Positions 41,101-54,290 are shown, counted from the first letter of the stretch. The stretch: 64,000 nucleotides of DNA from Tubulanus polymorphus (GCF_964204645.1 NC_134030.1:4317855-4381854); one strand, 5' to 3'. The notes: a model not told the origin generated them from the letters alone. Translations and numbers: made by a program.

Positions 41101-42880
41101 GATCAGGAGGTCATCGGCTACATTTACCGAACGCATGAAGAAAATAAAAACAATGATTTTTACAAGAGAAACACAAATCTCATGTAATTAATCATGTAAT
41201 GTTAACACCAAAAGAAGGATACTGGGTGTCACTTTTAAAGGCAAAGTTAACTATTCAGGACTCTGCTTCTGTATATAAAAATCAAACCGATCATCAGTGG
41301 ATATATCAAATTAGCGGGTGGTGAAATATATATGCCGTCACCAAATATTGCCGAAGGGCACTTAAATTTTAGACCGTACGAACAATGTATTGGGCAATAC
41401 GGTCTGGATCCGCCCCTGAGTGCTTTAGTGACAATCAAAAAGATTGCTAATTTCGTAATTACTCTTCGGCAGCTCAACACTCGCTTCTAACCGGTCAACA
41501 AGTGTTAGTGTCCGGGTTGAAGGTAAGCTGTATTGCCAATATTCGATTATCATGTTTTCCGGACATCCTCGTCTCCGCACAATGTTGGTGGGAATATTGG
41601 TTTGAAAAAAAGAGGTGGATTGCAAGATAACAAAAAAACCACTGACTGGTGAACTAACAAAGTTCAGACAGAGTAGCTAAACAGATAAAGAATTTCAATC
41701 ATATTTATTCTCATACAGTGTACAACAATCATACAAAATGCCAGGTTTGTGCTCGAGGAATTATAACGTAAGCTCCTCAAACACGTGAACTGTATTTCAA
41801 AAACAGTCCAAACATGGATGTATAAACTATAAACTAGAGTTTATACATCCATGGTCCAACCATAGACTCTAAAACAGAAACGTCTATGGCCTACAACCAT
41901 GGACTCTCGAGTCCATGGCTCCCCGCACTTAAACCAGAGATAAACCTGGCCAAATACTCTGGAAAGCGTAGGATTAAGTAATCAATCTGATTTACATTTT
42001 TACATCATTTTATTTTCACATATCATATTATTAACTTTTAGCTTATTTTCTCAAATTTTAATAGTAATTTTATTTCTATTACTATGAATGAAATTGTAAT
42101 AACTCTAAACCACAAAAGTAACATGTAAAGTATTTCGAAGTTTTAATATACAATACATCTCCACCACTACTGATTTTATACAATTTGCATCAATAGGAAA
42201 ATAACAAAAATACACAAAGAATTATAAACTTATATCCATAAAACACAGAAAATTGGACTAGTCTGAAAGTCTAAGATTATGAATTTGACAATTCATGAGG
42301 TCAATATAACTGACACTTTGTTATATTTCATGAAATATGAATCTACCGTGTCAACTTTTCAAATGACACTTAATAATCAAGAAAAAGCTCAACTAAAATC
42401 GATACGACCTTAATTCAGCGTTTGAAGAACAATTGACATTAACATTTCGTTTTTGATTTTAAACAGTCTTTGATTTAATTTTCAATAACATTATTCTAAA
42501 AGATAACTAGAGTTTTGCCACCTTTGCCTTGTCTTTAAGAGATTTTCAGACATGATCAAATTGGTTATTTTCTCAAATGTTACATTTAATGCAAAGTATT
42601 TTGGAGGCATTCTCTTCTATGCATTCAGCAAGATAAATCGAGTATATAAATATTGTTCAACTGTCAATTTTAACACAGCTAGGTCAATTACTACATGTAA
42701 TAACTTATTGCTTAGATATCTACAATTAAGTTAGATTCAATAATTTTTTGAGGTGCTTCTCGTGCAGATATTTCAGGACCCATATAGACATATTTAAGCC
42801 ATGGTTTTAGAGTCCATATATAGCAAGCACAATTTACTGATTAATACTGTTCATATATCCTCATTAATCAAGAGAATGCT
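41101..42880. other. AT-rich intergenic sequence
   Basis: No gene supported. The start of a repeat related to 43.7-44.0 kb (AAACACGTGAACTGTATT block near 41780) is present, showing that this part also belongs to the local repeat family. Confidence 0.4.
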
Positions 42881-43990
42881 CCTCTATTTTGCTCCTCCAT
42901 TTTCCATAAGGACCTTAATAAAAATAGTATTTTATGAACCACTGAAAAGCACCACAGTGAAAAAGTTGCAATACACGTAACTGAACAATTGAAAAGTTTT
43001 AACATGAATGACGAACATGAGTTATTTAAAAACAGTTGAGAATCAAAACATGAATACATTACACCTACAAATTCACTCACACTCTGGAGAGCGTAAGGTT
43101 AACTAATTAATCTTACTTATTACAAGAAAACTAAAAACATTGCCAAATTTTCCTTGTCTTTAAGAGATTTCTTCAAACATTATCAACTAGCTTATTTCAC
43201 AAATGTTACATTTGAAATAAAGCAGGGTCTGATCTAAGCACTAGTTCAATTGCCCGGGACAAGTATATTTTCATTAGGGCAAGTAGGTTATCATTATCGC
43301 TCATCCACCGGGCTTGTGTAATTCTATATCTCAAAGCTTTTATCCCACTCGATGCAAGGGATGATTGTGTCACAATCGGACTGCTCATGTAGGGCACGTT
43401 GAGGGGGCAAGCGATATTACATATTATGCTTGCCCTGCGATCGAATGGCATTTATTCCTTAGATCAAACCCTGCAAACTATTATAAAGGAAATTCTTCTT
43501 GTCCAGACATTACAGGCCCCACACAGACGCGGTTAAACCGATAATCAAAAACAAAGCTTGGACGATTGACCAATTAGCACTGCATCCACAAGTTATCCTC
43601 TATTTTCAACAGGGCCTTAATTAAATCAGTATTTTATGAACAACTGATAAGCACCAAAGTGAAATTGTTGCTACAAAACTTAACAACTGAAAAGGTTCAA
43701 CATGAATGATGAAAATGTACATTGTTTTATTCACACAACAATAATATCTTAATCGAGGAATCATCATGTAAGTTCCTAATTTACAAACACGTGAACTGTA
43801 TTACAATAACAGTCTCTAACATAAAGCGTTAAAACTAGAGATGAAACATACTGATTCACTCCAGAAATCTTGGAGTATCAATTTATCATTCTTAATTTCT
43901 TTTTCGTAAACATTACTTTCACTTGATTACTAGAATTTTGCCAACTTTGCCCCGACTTAAAGATTTTCAAGCACCTTGGCATTAAATACT
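42880..43990. repeat. Left arm of a large inverted repeat (partner 51603..52790)
   Basis: From GACCTTAATAAAAATAGTAT through AAAGCAGGGTCTGATC, CACCGGGCTTGTGTAATTCT and TCACTCCAGAAATC to AGAATTTTGCCAACTTTGCC, the order of blocks matches the reverse complement of 51603..52790. Similarity is roughly four in five bases by eye. No gene is encoded in either arm. Confidence 0.8.
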
Positions 43991-44405
43991 AACTATTCTG
44001 ACGTTTTTTCTTCCAGTTTCGAAAACATCAACATAATTATACAATCGGTAACTAATCGATAACATCAATAACTTAAGTTTATAGCTGTTTTAAATTCTTT
44101 CTAAAAAGTAAAATGTATGTACATGATTTTAGATAGTAAGTCTGCCCCGTAAGTCTACCCCAGTATCAACAACTATTTTCATACTCCATTCCACGCAATC
44201 AGGTAAATTTTTTAAACTATGTTACCTATCAGACTGGTCTGAAAAAGGGTGATATTAGTAAAAAAATCAATACTTTACTACAGAGGTCTTTGCCGCTGCT
44301 AGATCTCAACCATTGTCTTTGCTGCTTCGGTGTTTATCCTGAATCAGATTTTATAAGATAATCCATTGTCTTTGCTGCGCGAATCAGTGTTTATAAGATA
44401 CACTA

Positions 44406-44602
44406 TCATCTCTGCTGCTCCTGATAAAATGTTTTATAGAAATCAACCATCGATTGTAGAAGATTCCATCGTTGAGTGATTAATCCGTAGCTGGCTCCTA
44501 AACTTCTCATCTGGGCTTCTGCAGTTTTCATCAGCAAATGGGTCAATGGGTATTTGTCTACTTGTGTCTTCTTCAGGCCATTATTTCCGGGATGTAGTTT
44601 GA
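44406..44602 (-). CDS. Orphan candidate terminal exon, 64 codons, product unknown
   Basis: On the minus strand an acceptor (TTTGTTTCAG) at 44603 opens a frame of 64 codons to a TGA at 44406..44408. It reads KLHPGNNGLKKTQVDKYPLT, later MRSLGASYGLITQRWNLLQS, and ends DFYKTFYQEQQR. The composition is protein-like and clearly different from the AT-rich chance frames nearby. I do not recognise the family; the W-N-L-L-Q then D-F-Y pattern is loosely like the last helix of a spectrin repeat. It sits in about 1 kb that interrupts the left arm of the large inverted repeat and has no equivalent in the right arm. It may be a last exon of an undetected gene to the right, a captured exon, or chance. No upstream exon was found. 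Confidence 0.35.
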
Positions 44603-44989
44603 CTGAAACAAAGTGAAGAAAGCAAAACATTTTAGACAGATTTATCATAACTTACATGTCATTTCAAATTACAAGCCACCGTGTTTTTCACTTAGTTAAT
44701 ATAGTTATTTCCAAAATCAGAATTAGGTTCATTGACGTCAATTGCCGATTTAAACCCCAATAAATAATTGCAGTAGTAGGACTAGTTCATTAATGTTTAA
44801 GCTTGGAGTAATCATTTGAAAAATTTATTACTCCAAGGTGCAAGACTAGTAAAGATAAAAGTTCTAAGATCAGCCATGTGGACAGGTAAATAGATTTCGA
44901 TGATAATCACTTATCAAATGATATTCATATGAGGCCTGAAATTTCTATATACCGGTAATTTCCATCTAATGAGTTTGATTCTTCTGTGG

Positions 44990-45135
44990 GTTGTTCAAAT
45001 CCGTAGATTTCAGATGAGTAGTTGATTTTAAGCTGGTCTCTTTCTTATAGTTGAAACTTAGCTGCAATGAGTAAATAAATATATCCTGTAATCACGACAT
45101 TTAGAAATCATCGTAATAACTCCATGTATATCAAG
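44990..45135. repeat. Inverted counterpart of the 50.93-51.60 kb units
   Basis: The reverse complement contains AACTATAAGAAAGAGACCAG, GCTTAAAATCAACTACTCAT and an AATCATAAAAGGTAACTTGA block further on (to about 45165). These correspond to each of the three units at 50.93-51.60 kb. Confidence 0.65.
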
Positions 45136-45499
45136 TTACCTTTTATGATTGCTGGTTTCATCATCGACGAGGATCTCCTAAGTCGGTTGGTTTCTGTGCA
45201 CTGTTTTCTCTAATTGTCAGATTTTTTATGAGTTGTTGACCTCAAGCTCTTGTTTGACTTTTCGAGTTGGTGTCCCTTACAAACCTACCACACCTGGCGG
45301 GAGCGATACGGCGGTTTTTTTCAAAATCGGAAATCGAAGTACAGATATAGTTGCGTGATCGGCGGTCGTTTTTACAGATCTTTTTTTTTTAAGTTCAAGA
45401 ACATAATTGGTAATTCGGTTCCGGTTCATTCAAACAATCTTTTATTCTGCCCAATTCTGATTTTGGAAATAACTATATTGTTGAAGATAATTTTACAAT

Positions 45500-45900
45500 A
45501 TTTGGCCTTTTTTTAATGTAACTAGTCCGAAAGTTTACAATGTTTAATAATTTTGTCTATATTTTTTTGGTCGTTTTCACCGTTTAAATAGTCGAAGCAC
45601 ATATTAAGTGACTGATTGGGGTTAACTTTTTTTCTGCCTAATTTAATACATCGAGATTTAGGAAATAACTATATTTTACAATATTTGGTCTTTTTTTCAT
45701 GTAACTAGTCCGAAAGTTTACAAGGTGGGAGAATTTTGTCTAACTTTAATTTTTTTGTCATTTTCACCGTTTAAATTTGTCTAATTTTTTAAAGTTTATT
45801 GTCGTTTTTCTCGAGTATGTCTGAAATCGAAGTACATAATTGGGAAATTCGATTCCGGTTCATTCAAACTATCTTCCAATCAGTCTGAAACGGCAAGCTG
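45500..45900 (+). repeat. Diverged ~180-bp tandem duplication
   Basis: GTAACTAGTCCGAAAGTTTA followed by a T-rich stretch and TTTTCACCGTTTAAAT occurs at about 45519 and 45701. The preceding GAAATAACTATATT and ACAATATTTGG blocks are also duplicated. Confidence 0.65.
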
Positions 45901-45999
45901 AAGAAAAGAGCAGAACCTTTTGAGCAGAAAATCCTTTGGAATATCACTGATCATAATTATCATGTCAGTTCATATATAAGATCAGCAACGTGGATCGAT

Positions 46000-48710
46000 A
46001 CGTAGATTTTAATAATAGTCTTAGATGATATTTATGAAATTCAACTCATATAGTAATTCATCTATATTCTAAATATCTAAGCAATGGTTGATTATTATAG
46101 TTTAATAACAATTCAACTAAAGCATCTATAGTCATCTCTAGGAATACCAGAGTTACAACAAATTAAGTAATGCATAATCAATCTTATCAAATCGTTTTTG
46201 AACTGTTTTCTCTTCTATCTTCTTGAAATTCTTGATGTGTCTTTTATTGAAACCCAGGCCCATCATACAGTGCAAACCTGCTAGTTATATTGGCCTATAT
46301 ATATTTCGATTGTCAGCTAAACCATATTCGTATTATCAAATTTACTTCATCGTCAGTTAATAAACTTAAGATATGTTTTCTACCCACAGATGGCGACATC
46401 TGTACCCAGTGAATGGTATTCTAATCCATTTCATTAATTCTAAATATTGCTCCTAATATATACAATGATTTTGTAATTATGATAATATAACTAACTGAAG
46501 AGTGAGTGCGCTGCCAGCATTGAGCACACTGATCCTATAAGTAACATGGTTCTACAGATTTAAGAAACCTCGAATCATTCCCACAACTTGGCAAATCCAG
46601 AATTCTGCAAAGCCTTAAAGATTCAATAAATCCCACGCACAAGAGACAGAGTTAAAACATACCCAGTATTTTTTATATATCAACCAATATTGAATTATAC
46701 TTATCAACCCCTATGGTTTAGATTTGAGCACTTTTACCTTATATGAAGATGCTGAATTAGATACCTAATCTATAAGTTAATTGATAATGTCCTAGCTATA
46801 ATTGAAATTGTCTCGGACAATATTTTATATGGGGCTTGAAATTTCTACACGAGAAGAATTTCAGATCCGGTACGAATTTGAATGAATCACTATTTGAACT
46901 GCTAATTTTGCATCAGAGCTTTTGATACCTAGCTTAACTAACCCAGAATCCCCCAAAACCTAACTGATTCAACAGATCCCACACACACATGTGGCCCAGT
47001 TAGACGCAGATGACATTGCGCGATACAGTCGTCTCATCCACTGTGCAATTTTGAATAAGTTTCACTTATATTCATCACATTGAATTAATTTGAATTAAAT
47101 TCTAGGTATCTAAGCGAACCATTAATTAGTAATCATACTAGCTATATTTTAATTGTCAGTTGAACAATATTTATATGGAGCCTGAAAATCTACATGAGTA
47201 GAATTTCAGATGTGGTGAATTCGTCACTATTTGAATTCATCAGAAATTAAAGATAAAAAAGCATATTTTTAGTGGTAAATTAGAAATTCCCTTAGCCGAA
47301 TGGCTATATAATCTTTATTTCCCTTATATAGTACACTGTGTATAAGGACCAAAAGACCTTGTTATGACCGGACCTCCCTGGTGCGGTGCGAGTCATGATG
47401 CTAGAAAATAGTTTGAAGGAGAGGGGTTAGTAAAAGAGAGCTATTAGCAAGAGGAATAAGACCTAAGTTTAGGATATCCTGTCAGAATAAGGCTTTCAAT
47501 CTGACATACACAGTGAAATTGAAATATTCCCCCTTCCAAATCCAGGAATGTATTTGTGCACAGATTCGATCGGAAGTAAATCTGCGTTAAATGATTTTGC
47601 CAGTATGTATCAAAACTAATACAGCTGTGTGAAGACACCATAGGATCACTTAGATACAGATAAATAAATGTGCTCAGATACACATGTATCAGCTACATTT
47701 TAAATGTCCATGGAATTAGAAATAATTTCACATAACAATTGAATTAACCTTAATCGATCTAAGTAATACGTTAATGAGTAATTCATCTTAGATTCTAATT
47801 TTCAGTTAAACTATATCTAATATGCGTCACTTGACACACAGTATGGCTTTTAGATATTAATTGAATCAGTTAGGTTTGAGTAAATTTCGCCAATAATGAA
47901 AAGCATGGCTAGTCGTCGTAAGCGCGGCAGTTGGCGATACAGAACTGATCAGTCAATGAGACTGATTCACTTATAGATGTGCTCAAATATAATATATATT
48001 TCAGCTATATTTCAATAAATATTTATGATATAAAAAGTTTTTGATCTAACATCAAATATTGAATTCATCTTAATTGTGAATATCTAAGCCATTTTTCCTG
48101 GCTGTATGCTAATTGTCAGTCAAACAACAATTATCATGCGTCGCCCAAAACAAGACGCAGTGTTTCAGGAATGAATTAAATCAATTAAAGCTTTGGTTTA
48201 TTCTGGATTTATCAAAGTGTTGAGACCAAATCACTGTTTCATAAAGACCTGTAGTCCATAGTTTTCCCCATATAACACCAGACCTCGATCCCTAGACACT
48301 ATCTTATGAAATTCATAACTGTTATGTGTGAGGCAGCACATAATATATATCGTAAAGTATGGCCTCAATGGTAATAAATTTATCAATATATTATTTGTAA
48401 AGAAAAATCTATCAACCAACGATAAAGTTTAATTGATATATCTTTTAGTAAAAATTGTCCTATCTAGATCTTGATTGTCAGTTAAACAATAGTCATATGA
48501 GGCCTGAAATATCTACGGTACATTCGAATAATTTCAAATGTCACATAAGATATTGAATTTACCTTAATTGTACGTACTTACAAAATCTTTTAATCAATAA
48601 CTGACCAATCTACATTTTAATTATCAGACCAAAGAATATTTAAAGGACCTCACTCAATCATTTTGTCTAATATTGTAAATATTCAAGCAATCATTGCCTA
48701 GCTATATTTC
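46000..48710. repeat. Old, diverged repeats with a GGCCTGAAATTTCTA core
   Basis: The series CTAGCTATATTTTAATTGTC, AGTTGAACAATATTTATATG, GGAGCCTGAAAATCTAC, AGAATTTCAGAT and then AATATCTAAGC recurs near 46780-46900, 47140-47240, 48060-48160 and 48470-48540, with a related copy at about 44920. No gene is supported anywhere in the stretch. Confidence 0.55.
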
Positions 48711-49174
48711 AATTTACTACCGGCCACAGAGCCTCAATAAAGTAGTGTGGAGATGGTGAGCTTGACCAGTGCCTATGCATTCTACCCCAGATATGAAAAA
48801 TCAACTTAGCTTTATGTATGTATGTTTTCCTGTTGCCATGCAGGATGAGCCATGCAAGACTGCCAGGTTCGGTTGCGACAGGTCTTTGCGACAGGTGTTT
48901 GGTGGTACTTCAAGGTGGAGTCTTTTGTAGGCACTTCTGGTGGGCAGATTTTAGATGGGCCTTTCCGGATTAACCTGAAATGAGTGAAAGAACGATATTC
49001 TGTAGTTACACAATCCTTTCCGTATCACGCATCGTAATTTACATGTGTATCAACTTAACTTTCAATATTGCTGAGTTCAGTGTTCTTTTTTGGCATCGTC
49101 TTCATTGTAGTCACCTTCAGCATCTTCTTCAACTTCTTGGGAGTCCTGAAATGAAAAATAAAGAGAAGAGCGAT

Positions 49175-49372
49175 GAAAACCTGGTACGGAACAAAACTAA
49201 TGTTCGAAAGCTTTTCAGCTCTCCATCGCTGGTCACATGCCGAGAACACCAGACAATGAGCCAGCCAGGAATATACTGCCCTCTACACGCCCTCACACAG
49301 AACGCGAAAACCAGAATGACAACGCCTCACATTCCCCATCTCACTGCAGGATGTACTGGGCGACGTCAGTAA
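49175..49372 (+). mobile_element. Decayed non-LTR retrotransposon (LINE) 3' end fragment
   Basis: The frame reads NKTNVRKLFSSPSLVTC in one phase, and after a shift LYTP and RKPG. This is the RKRRLxFAGHxxR...LYTP...RKPGRP arrangement near the C-terminus of RTE-type and related LINE reverse transcriptases. Frame changes and a stop show it is dead. It pairs in inverted orientation with 49795..49970. Confidence 0.55.
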
Positions 49373-49449
49373 CTGACAAACCTGTAAAATTGCACGAAAC
49401 ACAAATAGCACAGTACAACCAGCTTGACCGGGTTGAGATTCAGGATCTC

Positions 49450-49600
49450 AACTAGCACTCAAAAGCGTGACAAGAGACTTCATCCACTGACCGAGGTTGT
49501 CACAAGGACACAATGAAACTAGCACTCACAAGCCGACAAGAGACTTCATCCACTGACCGGGGTTGTCACAAGGACACAATGAAAACTAGCACTCAAACTA
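49450..49600 (+). repeat. ~65-bp tandem duplication plus related partial copies to 49735
   Basis: ACTAGCACTCA, GACAAGAGACTTCATCCACT, GACCG-GGTTGTCACAAGGAC and ACAATGAA occur twice in a row. GAGCGTGACAGTAGAATCAT is then itself duplicated at about 49611 and 49661. Confidence 0.7.
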
Positions 49601-49794
49601 GAAATCAAAGAGCGTGACAGTAGAATCATCCCTCAGCCGACTCAGAATACCAGAAACAAAGAGCGTGACAGTAGAATCATCCCTCATCCGGGCGGTCACA
49701 AGGACCAATGAATGCTAGTAGCGTGACAATCCAGTATAACCGCTCCATTTGTATCCCGCGCAATCCCGCAGATATGTCCGTCATTGACATCACT

Positions 49795-49970
49795 CAGCAC
49801 ACTTTGTAGATAGGTGGGGGCAGTGAGGCCTCATCATCCTGGTTTTCGTGTTCCGTATGAGGGCGTGTAGAGGGCAGAATTTCCTGACCGACTCTTTGTC
49901 TGACATCCTCGACACATGACCGGCGAAGGAGAGCTGACGCTTTCGGACATTAGTTTTGTTCCAGCAAACG
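49795..49970 (-). mobile_element. Second decayed LINE 3' end fragment, opposite orientation
   Basis: On the minus strand the frame reads NKTNVRKRQLSFAGHVSRMS then DKESVRKF. In the next phase it continues LYTPSYGTRKPG before a stop. The FAGHVSRM and LYTP...RKPG motifs are those of LINE reverse-transcriptase C-termini. A frameshift and stops make it a pseudogene. The hydrophobic N-terminal part of the long frame here (to 50227) is not part of this homology and has no recognised relative. Confidence 0.6.
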
Positions 49971-50929
49971 TTGAAATTCGACAGAGAAATCGGCCCTGAA
50001 AAACAAAACGGGTTAATTGCTGAAAAATAGAACGGATTAATTAACACAGAACAGTACAGGACAGCACAGAGACAAACAGTAACACATAAAACATTAAGAC
50101 GTCGTTCCTCAGGAAGCAGGAACAGGAGCAGGAACGGGAGCGCAGCGAAAATCGCCAGGAGGAGAATCCACGGTAGCATGTTCACAGTGTGAGTAAGCTG
50201 AGGTGAATGGTCTATGCTTGTGTACACCGTGGTCAGCCGGTGACGTATTCAATAGCGCGTGTCAGAATGATATCAACAACTCTGAAAACCCGCAATTGTG
50301 TCTCTATTGTTGAATGGATTTACATTATGAGGTTCCACCGCCGGGTTGAGTACGCGCCAGTAGTCAGCTGAACAATATAGTGGAGGAAGTTTAATAAGGC
50401 CATGAAATTACTTGATTCCCAACAGCTACTTCCGAATTTATAAGCATCCGCCTGTTTTTTTTTTCTTAAATTCTAGAATAATTTATAAATTATACCGACC
50501 GATAGCACTTCCAGTTCAGATTCACACCAACACAGGTCTTCCTATCATAGAAACCGCGTAAACATTTACTAATGAAATTAGTTTATTAGTCACGGATTCA
50601 CCAAGAACCTTAGTGTCTGATGTAGGATCGTGTAGAGCGACGGAGATCACTGGTGGAGACAACCACTGCCAGTGCTGGGTGAAGTCACGGACAGTTCATG
50701 CACCCCGAGATAACTACCTCACATCACAGGCACTTGAATATGGGCTTTGATAATGGATAAATATTTGATAATTTACCAGCGATACGTTAATCCTACTTTA
50801 ATAGATCCGCCATGTTTTATAATAAATTTACCCATTTAAAAATTAAATTTACCCATGATGCAACGCGCGCCGGTCGTTTAGCTATACTATACAGCTATAC
50901 TAATAGGATTATCGCATATAACCAAGCAA

Positions 50930-51600
50930 TCATAAAAGGTAACTTGATATACATGAAATTATTTCGATAAATTCTAATTGAAATATTTTTTTATTACAAG
51001 ATATCTTCTTTTAATCATTGCAGCTAAATTTCAACTATAAGAAAAAACCCAGCTTGAGATCAACTACTCGTCCAAAATCGACCAACTGGAACAGTGCACA
51101 GATGAGGCCAACTAGAATCAACGCATTAACTAACCAATTAATAAGATAATCGCCGATAATGAAAGGTCAACCAGCGATCATAAAAGGTAACTTGATATGT
51201 GTGGAATTATGTCGATAAATTCTAAATGAAATATTTTTTCATTACAGGATATCTTTGTTTGCTCATTTCAGCTAAATCCTATCTATATGAAACTGCCCAG
51301 CTTAAAATCAACGACTCATCAAATATCTACAGATAAGCTCCGCCCACTGAACAATCCAAGCTTGAATCAAATGCATCAAACAATTGTTCTAACCGATACT
51401 GAACCCAGCAAACTTGAAATGTAAGTTGATTTTTTATGGAAATTATTATGTTAAATTCTAAATGAAATATTTTGTCATTACAGGATATCTTCTTTTAATC
51501 ATTGCAGCTAAATTGCAACTTCAAGAAAAACTCAGCTTGAGATCAACAACTCGTCCAAAATCGACCAACTGGAACAGTGCACAGATGAGACCAACTAGAA
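50930..51600 (+). repeat. Three tandem ~240-bp units ending in AACTGGAACAGTGCACAGAT
   Basis: Each unit has CATAAAAGGTAACTTGATAT, an AT-rich 110-bp stretch ending ATCTTCTTTTAATCATTGCA, then GCTAAATTTCAACT and CAGCTTGAGATCAACTACTC. The ordered GTAACT and TTGCAG signals look like a repeated mini-intron, which is noted but not proved. The units form the inner part of the right arm of the large inverted repeat. Confidence 0.6.
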
Positions 51601-51602
51601 TC

Positions 51603-52790
51603 CAACTTTAAGACAAGGCAAAATTGGCAGAATTCTAGTTTTCTAGTGAAAGTAATGATTGATTGATACTAAGAGTTCCAGAGTGAATCTGAGTTTCTCA
51701 TCTCCAGTTTTAATGCTTTTATGTTGGAGACGGTTATTGTAACACAGTTCCAGTGTGTGTAAATTAGGAACTTGCATGACGATTCCTCGGTTAAGATATT
51801 ATTGTTGGGTGAATAAAACGATGTACATTTTCATCATTCATGTTGAAACTTTTCAGTTGTTAAGTTTTATAGCAAAAATTTCACTTTGGTGCTTTTCAGT
51901 GGTTCATAAAATACTGATCTAATCAAGGCCCTGTCGAAAATAGCAGGAGCATAGAATAATTGACCTAGCTTTGTTTTGAATATCAGTTTAACCGCGTCTG
52001 TGTGGGGCCTGTAATATCGGGACAATAAGAATTTCTGATCTTTATATAGAGTTGTATTTATATCTACTATCAAGTTGAATAATATAATTAAGAAGTTACC
52101 ATAGCTTCGTCAGTCAAACCATATTTGTTTGAAGATACTCGCTTTATCTTGAATTATCATGAAGAAAAACCTTTATGATAGTTTGCAGGGTTTGATCTAA
52201 GGAATAAATGCCACTTGACCTTGGGGCAAGCATATATGTTATATCACTTGCCCCCTCAAAAATCACCTTGTCCTACATGAATAGTCCGATTGTGACACAA
52301 TAATCCCTTGCATCGAGTGGGATAAAAGCTTTGAGACAGAATTACACAAGCCCGGTGGATGAGTGATGATGATAACCTTCATGCCCTAATGAAAATATAC
52401 TTGTCCCGCGCAATTGGACTAGTGCTTAGATCAGACCCTGCTTTGTTTCAAATGTAAAATTTGTGAAAAAAGTAGTTGATAATGTTTGAAGAAATCTCTT
52501 AAGACAAGGAAAATTTGGCAATGTTTTTAGTTTTCTAGTAATAATTAAGATTAATTAGTTTACCTTACGCTTTCCAGAGTGTGAGTGAATTTGTAGGTTT
52601 AATGTTTTTATTTTGAACTATTTTGAAATAACTCATTAAGCCACCAGGGTATAATTGTTGTGCAAGAATAAAACGACAGGCATGTTCGTCATTCATGTTA
52701 AAACTGTTCAATTGTTTAGTTACGTGTATTGCAACTTTTTTATTGTGGTGCTCATCAATGGTTCATAAAATACTATTTTCATTAAATGTT
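51603..52790. repeat. Right arm of the large inverted repeat (partner 42880..43990)
   Basis: Reverse-complement counterpart of the left arm, including CTTGCATCGAGTGGGATAAA, GAATTACACAAGCCCGGTGG and TTAGATCAGACCCTGCTTTG. The two arms enclose about 7-8 kb of repeats and LINE debris. Confidence 0.8.
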
Positions 52791-53179
52791 TTTCTTTCTA
52801 TGGTGTCTTTACATACAAGGCGTTTTCTCTCATCCAATAGGAAATTGATAATTTTTGGTTCAAAGCTACATAATACATTTTCCAGAATTGGAAATGTTGC
52901 GGAAGTGTAAAAGGGGAAATATGAAAGAGTTGAAAGATGATAACCTTTTTTTACCGTGTAAAGTAATAATTAATAATAAAATGATAAGTAATAATTTAGT
53001 TTGGTGACAAAGATTTAGTAATCTAAAACGCTCAATTAATGATTTCGAATTCCTACGTATGTTGTTTATGTTTAAATATAAATAATAGTCTTCGAATGTA
53101 ATATGGTTTACAGATTTTGATAAATAAATAACTGAGCATCATTTCACATAATATATACGATTTGTTCATGCTTTAAGGG

Positions 53180-54290
53180 GACTCATACCGATAGCCTCTC
53201 ACGAGACAGTATTAAAAATCGGGTCTTCTCAAAGGAAAGTATTAGAAATCGGGTCCTTTCAAGGGGCAGTATGTTGAATCGGGTCCTCTCACGGGACAGT
53301 GTGTTGAGTCGGGTCCTCTCACGGGACAGTGTGTTGAACGGGGTCCTCTCACGGGACAGTATCAAAAATCGGGTGCTCTCAAAGGAAAGTATTAAAAATC
53401 GGGTCATCTCACGGGGCAGTAAGTTGAATCGGGTCCTCTCGCGAGTCCTCTCACGGGACAGTGTGTTGAGTCGGGTCCTCTCGCGGGACAGTGTGTTGAG
53501 TCGGGTCCTCTTACGGGACAGTGTGTCGAACGGGGCTCTCTCACGGGACATTGTGTTGAGTCGGGTCCTCTCACGGGACAGTGTGTTGAGTCTGGTCCTC
53601 ACGGGACAGTGTGTTGAACCGGGTCCTCTCACGGGACAGTGTGTTGAGTCGGGTCCTCTCACGGGACAGTGTGTCGAACGGGGCTCTTTCACGGGACATT
53701 GTGTTGAGTCGGGTCCTCTCACGGGACAGTGTGTTGAGTCTGGTCCTCTCACGGGACAGTGTGTTGAGTCGGGTCCTCTCACGGGACAGTGTGTCGAACG
53801 GGGCTCTCTCACGGGACAGTGTGTTGAATCGGGTCCTCTCACGGGACATTGTGTTGAGTCGGGTCCTCTCACGCGACAGTGTGTTGAGTCGGGTCCTCTC
53901 ACGGGACAGTGTGTTGAGTCGGGTCATCTCACGGGACAGTGTGTTGAGTCGGGTCTTCTCACGGGACAGTGTGTTGAGTCGGGTCCTCTCACGGGACAGT
54001 AAGTTGAATCGGGGTCCTCTCACGGGACAGTGTGTCGAACGGGGCCTCTCACGGGACAGTGTGTTGAATCGGGTCATCTCACGGGACAGTGTGTTGAGTC
54101 GGGTCTTCTCACGGGACAGTGTGTTGAACCGGGTTCCCTCACACGAAACAATGTGTTGAATCGGGTCCTCTCACGGGACATTATTTAGAATCGGGTCCTC
54201 TCATGGGACAGTGTGTTCGAGTCGGGTCTTCTCACGGGACAGTAAGTTAAATCGGGTCCTAGTCTCACGGGACTGTCAATTGAATCGCCG
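53180..54290 (+). repeat. 30-bp minisatellite, about 36 copies, open in several frames
   Basis: Consensus GTGTTGAGTCGGGTCCTCTC followed by ACGGGACAGT, exactly 30 bp in most copies, with variants (AGTAAGTTGAATC, AGTATTAAAAATC) at the left end and indels at the right end. Because 30 is divisible by three and the unit has no stop in some frames, decapeptide repeats of 168-243 codons open on both strands. These are by-products: composition is unlike the genes here, and no splice signals or homologues were recognised. Confidence 0.95.

Noticed and set aside
49990-50227. Hydrophobic minus-strand N-terminus (MLPWILLLAIFAALPFLLLF) that looks like a signal or membrane segment
   Set aside because: It runs directly into a decayed LINE tail and no homologue or splice structure supports a membrane protein.
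53183-54159. Long open frames of 168-243 codons on both strands with Val-Leu-Ser-Arg-Asp type decapeptide repeats
   Set aside because: They arise because the minisatellite unit is 30 bp and free of stops in these frames; frames open on both strands at once, with no splice signals and no recognised homologue.
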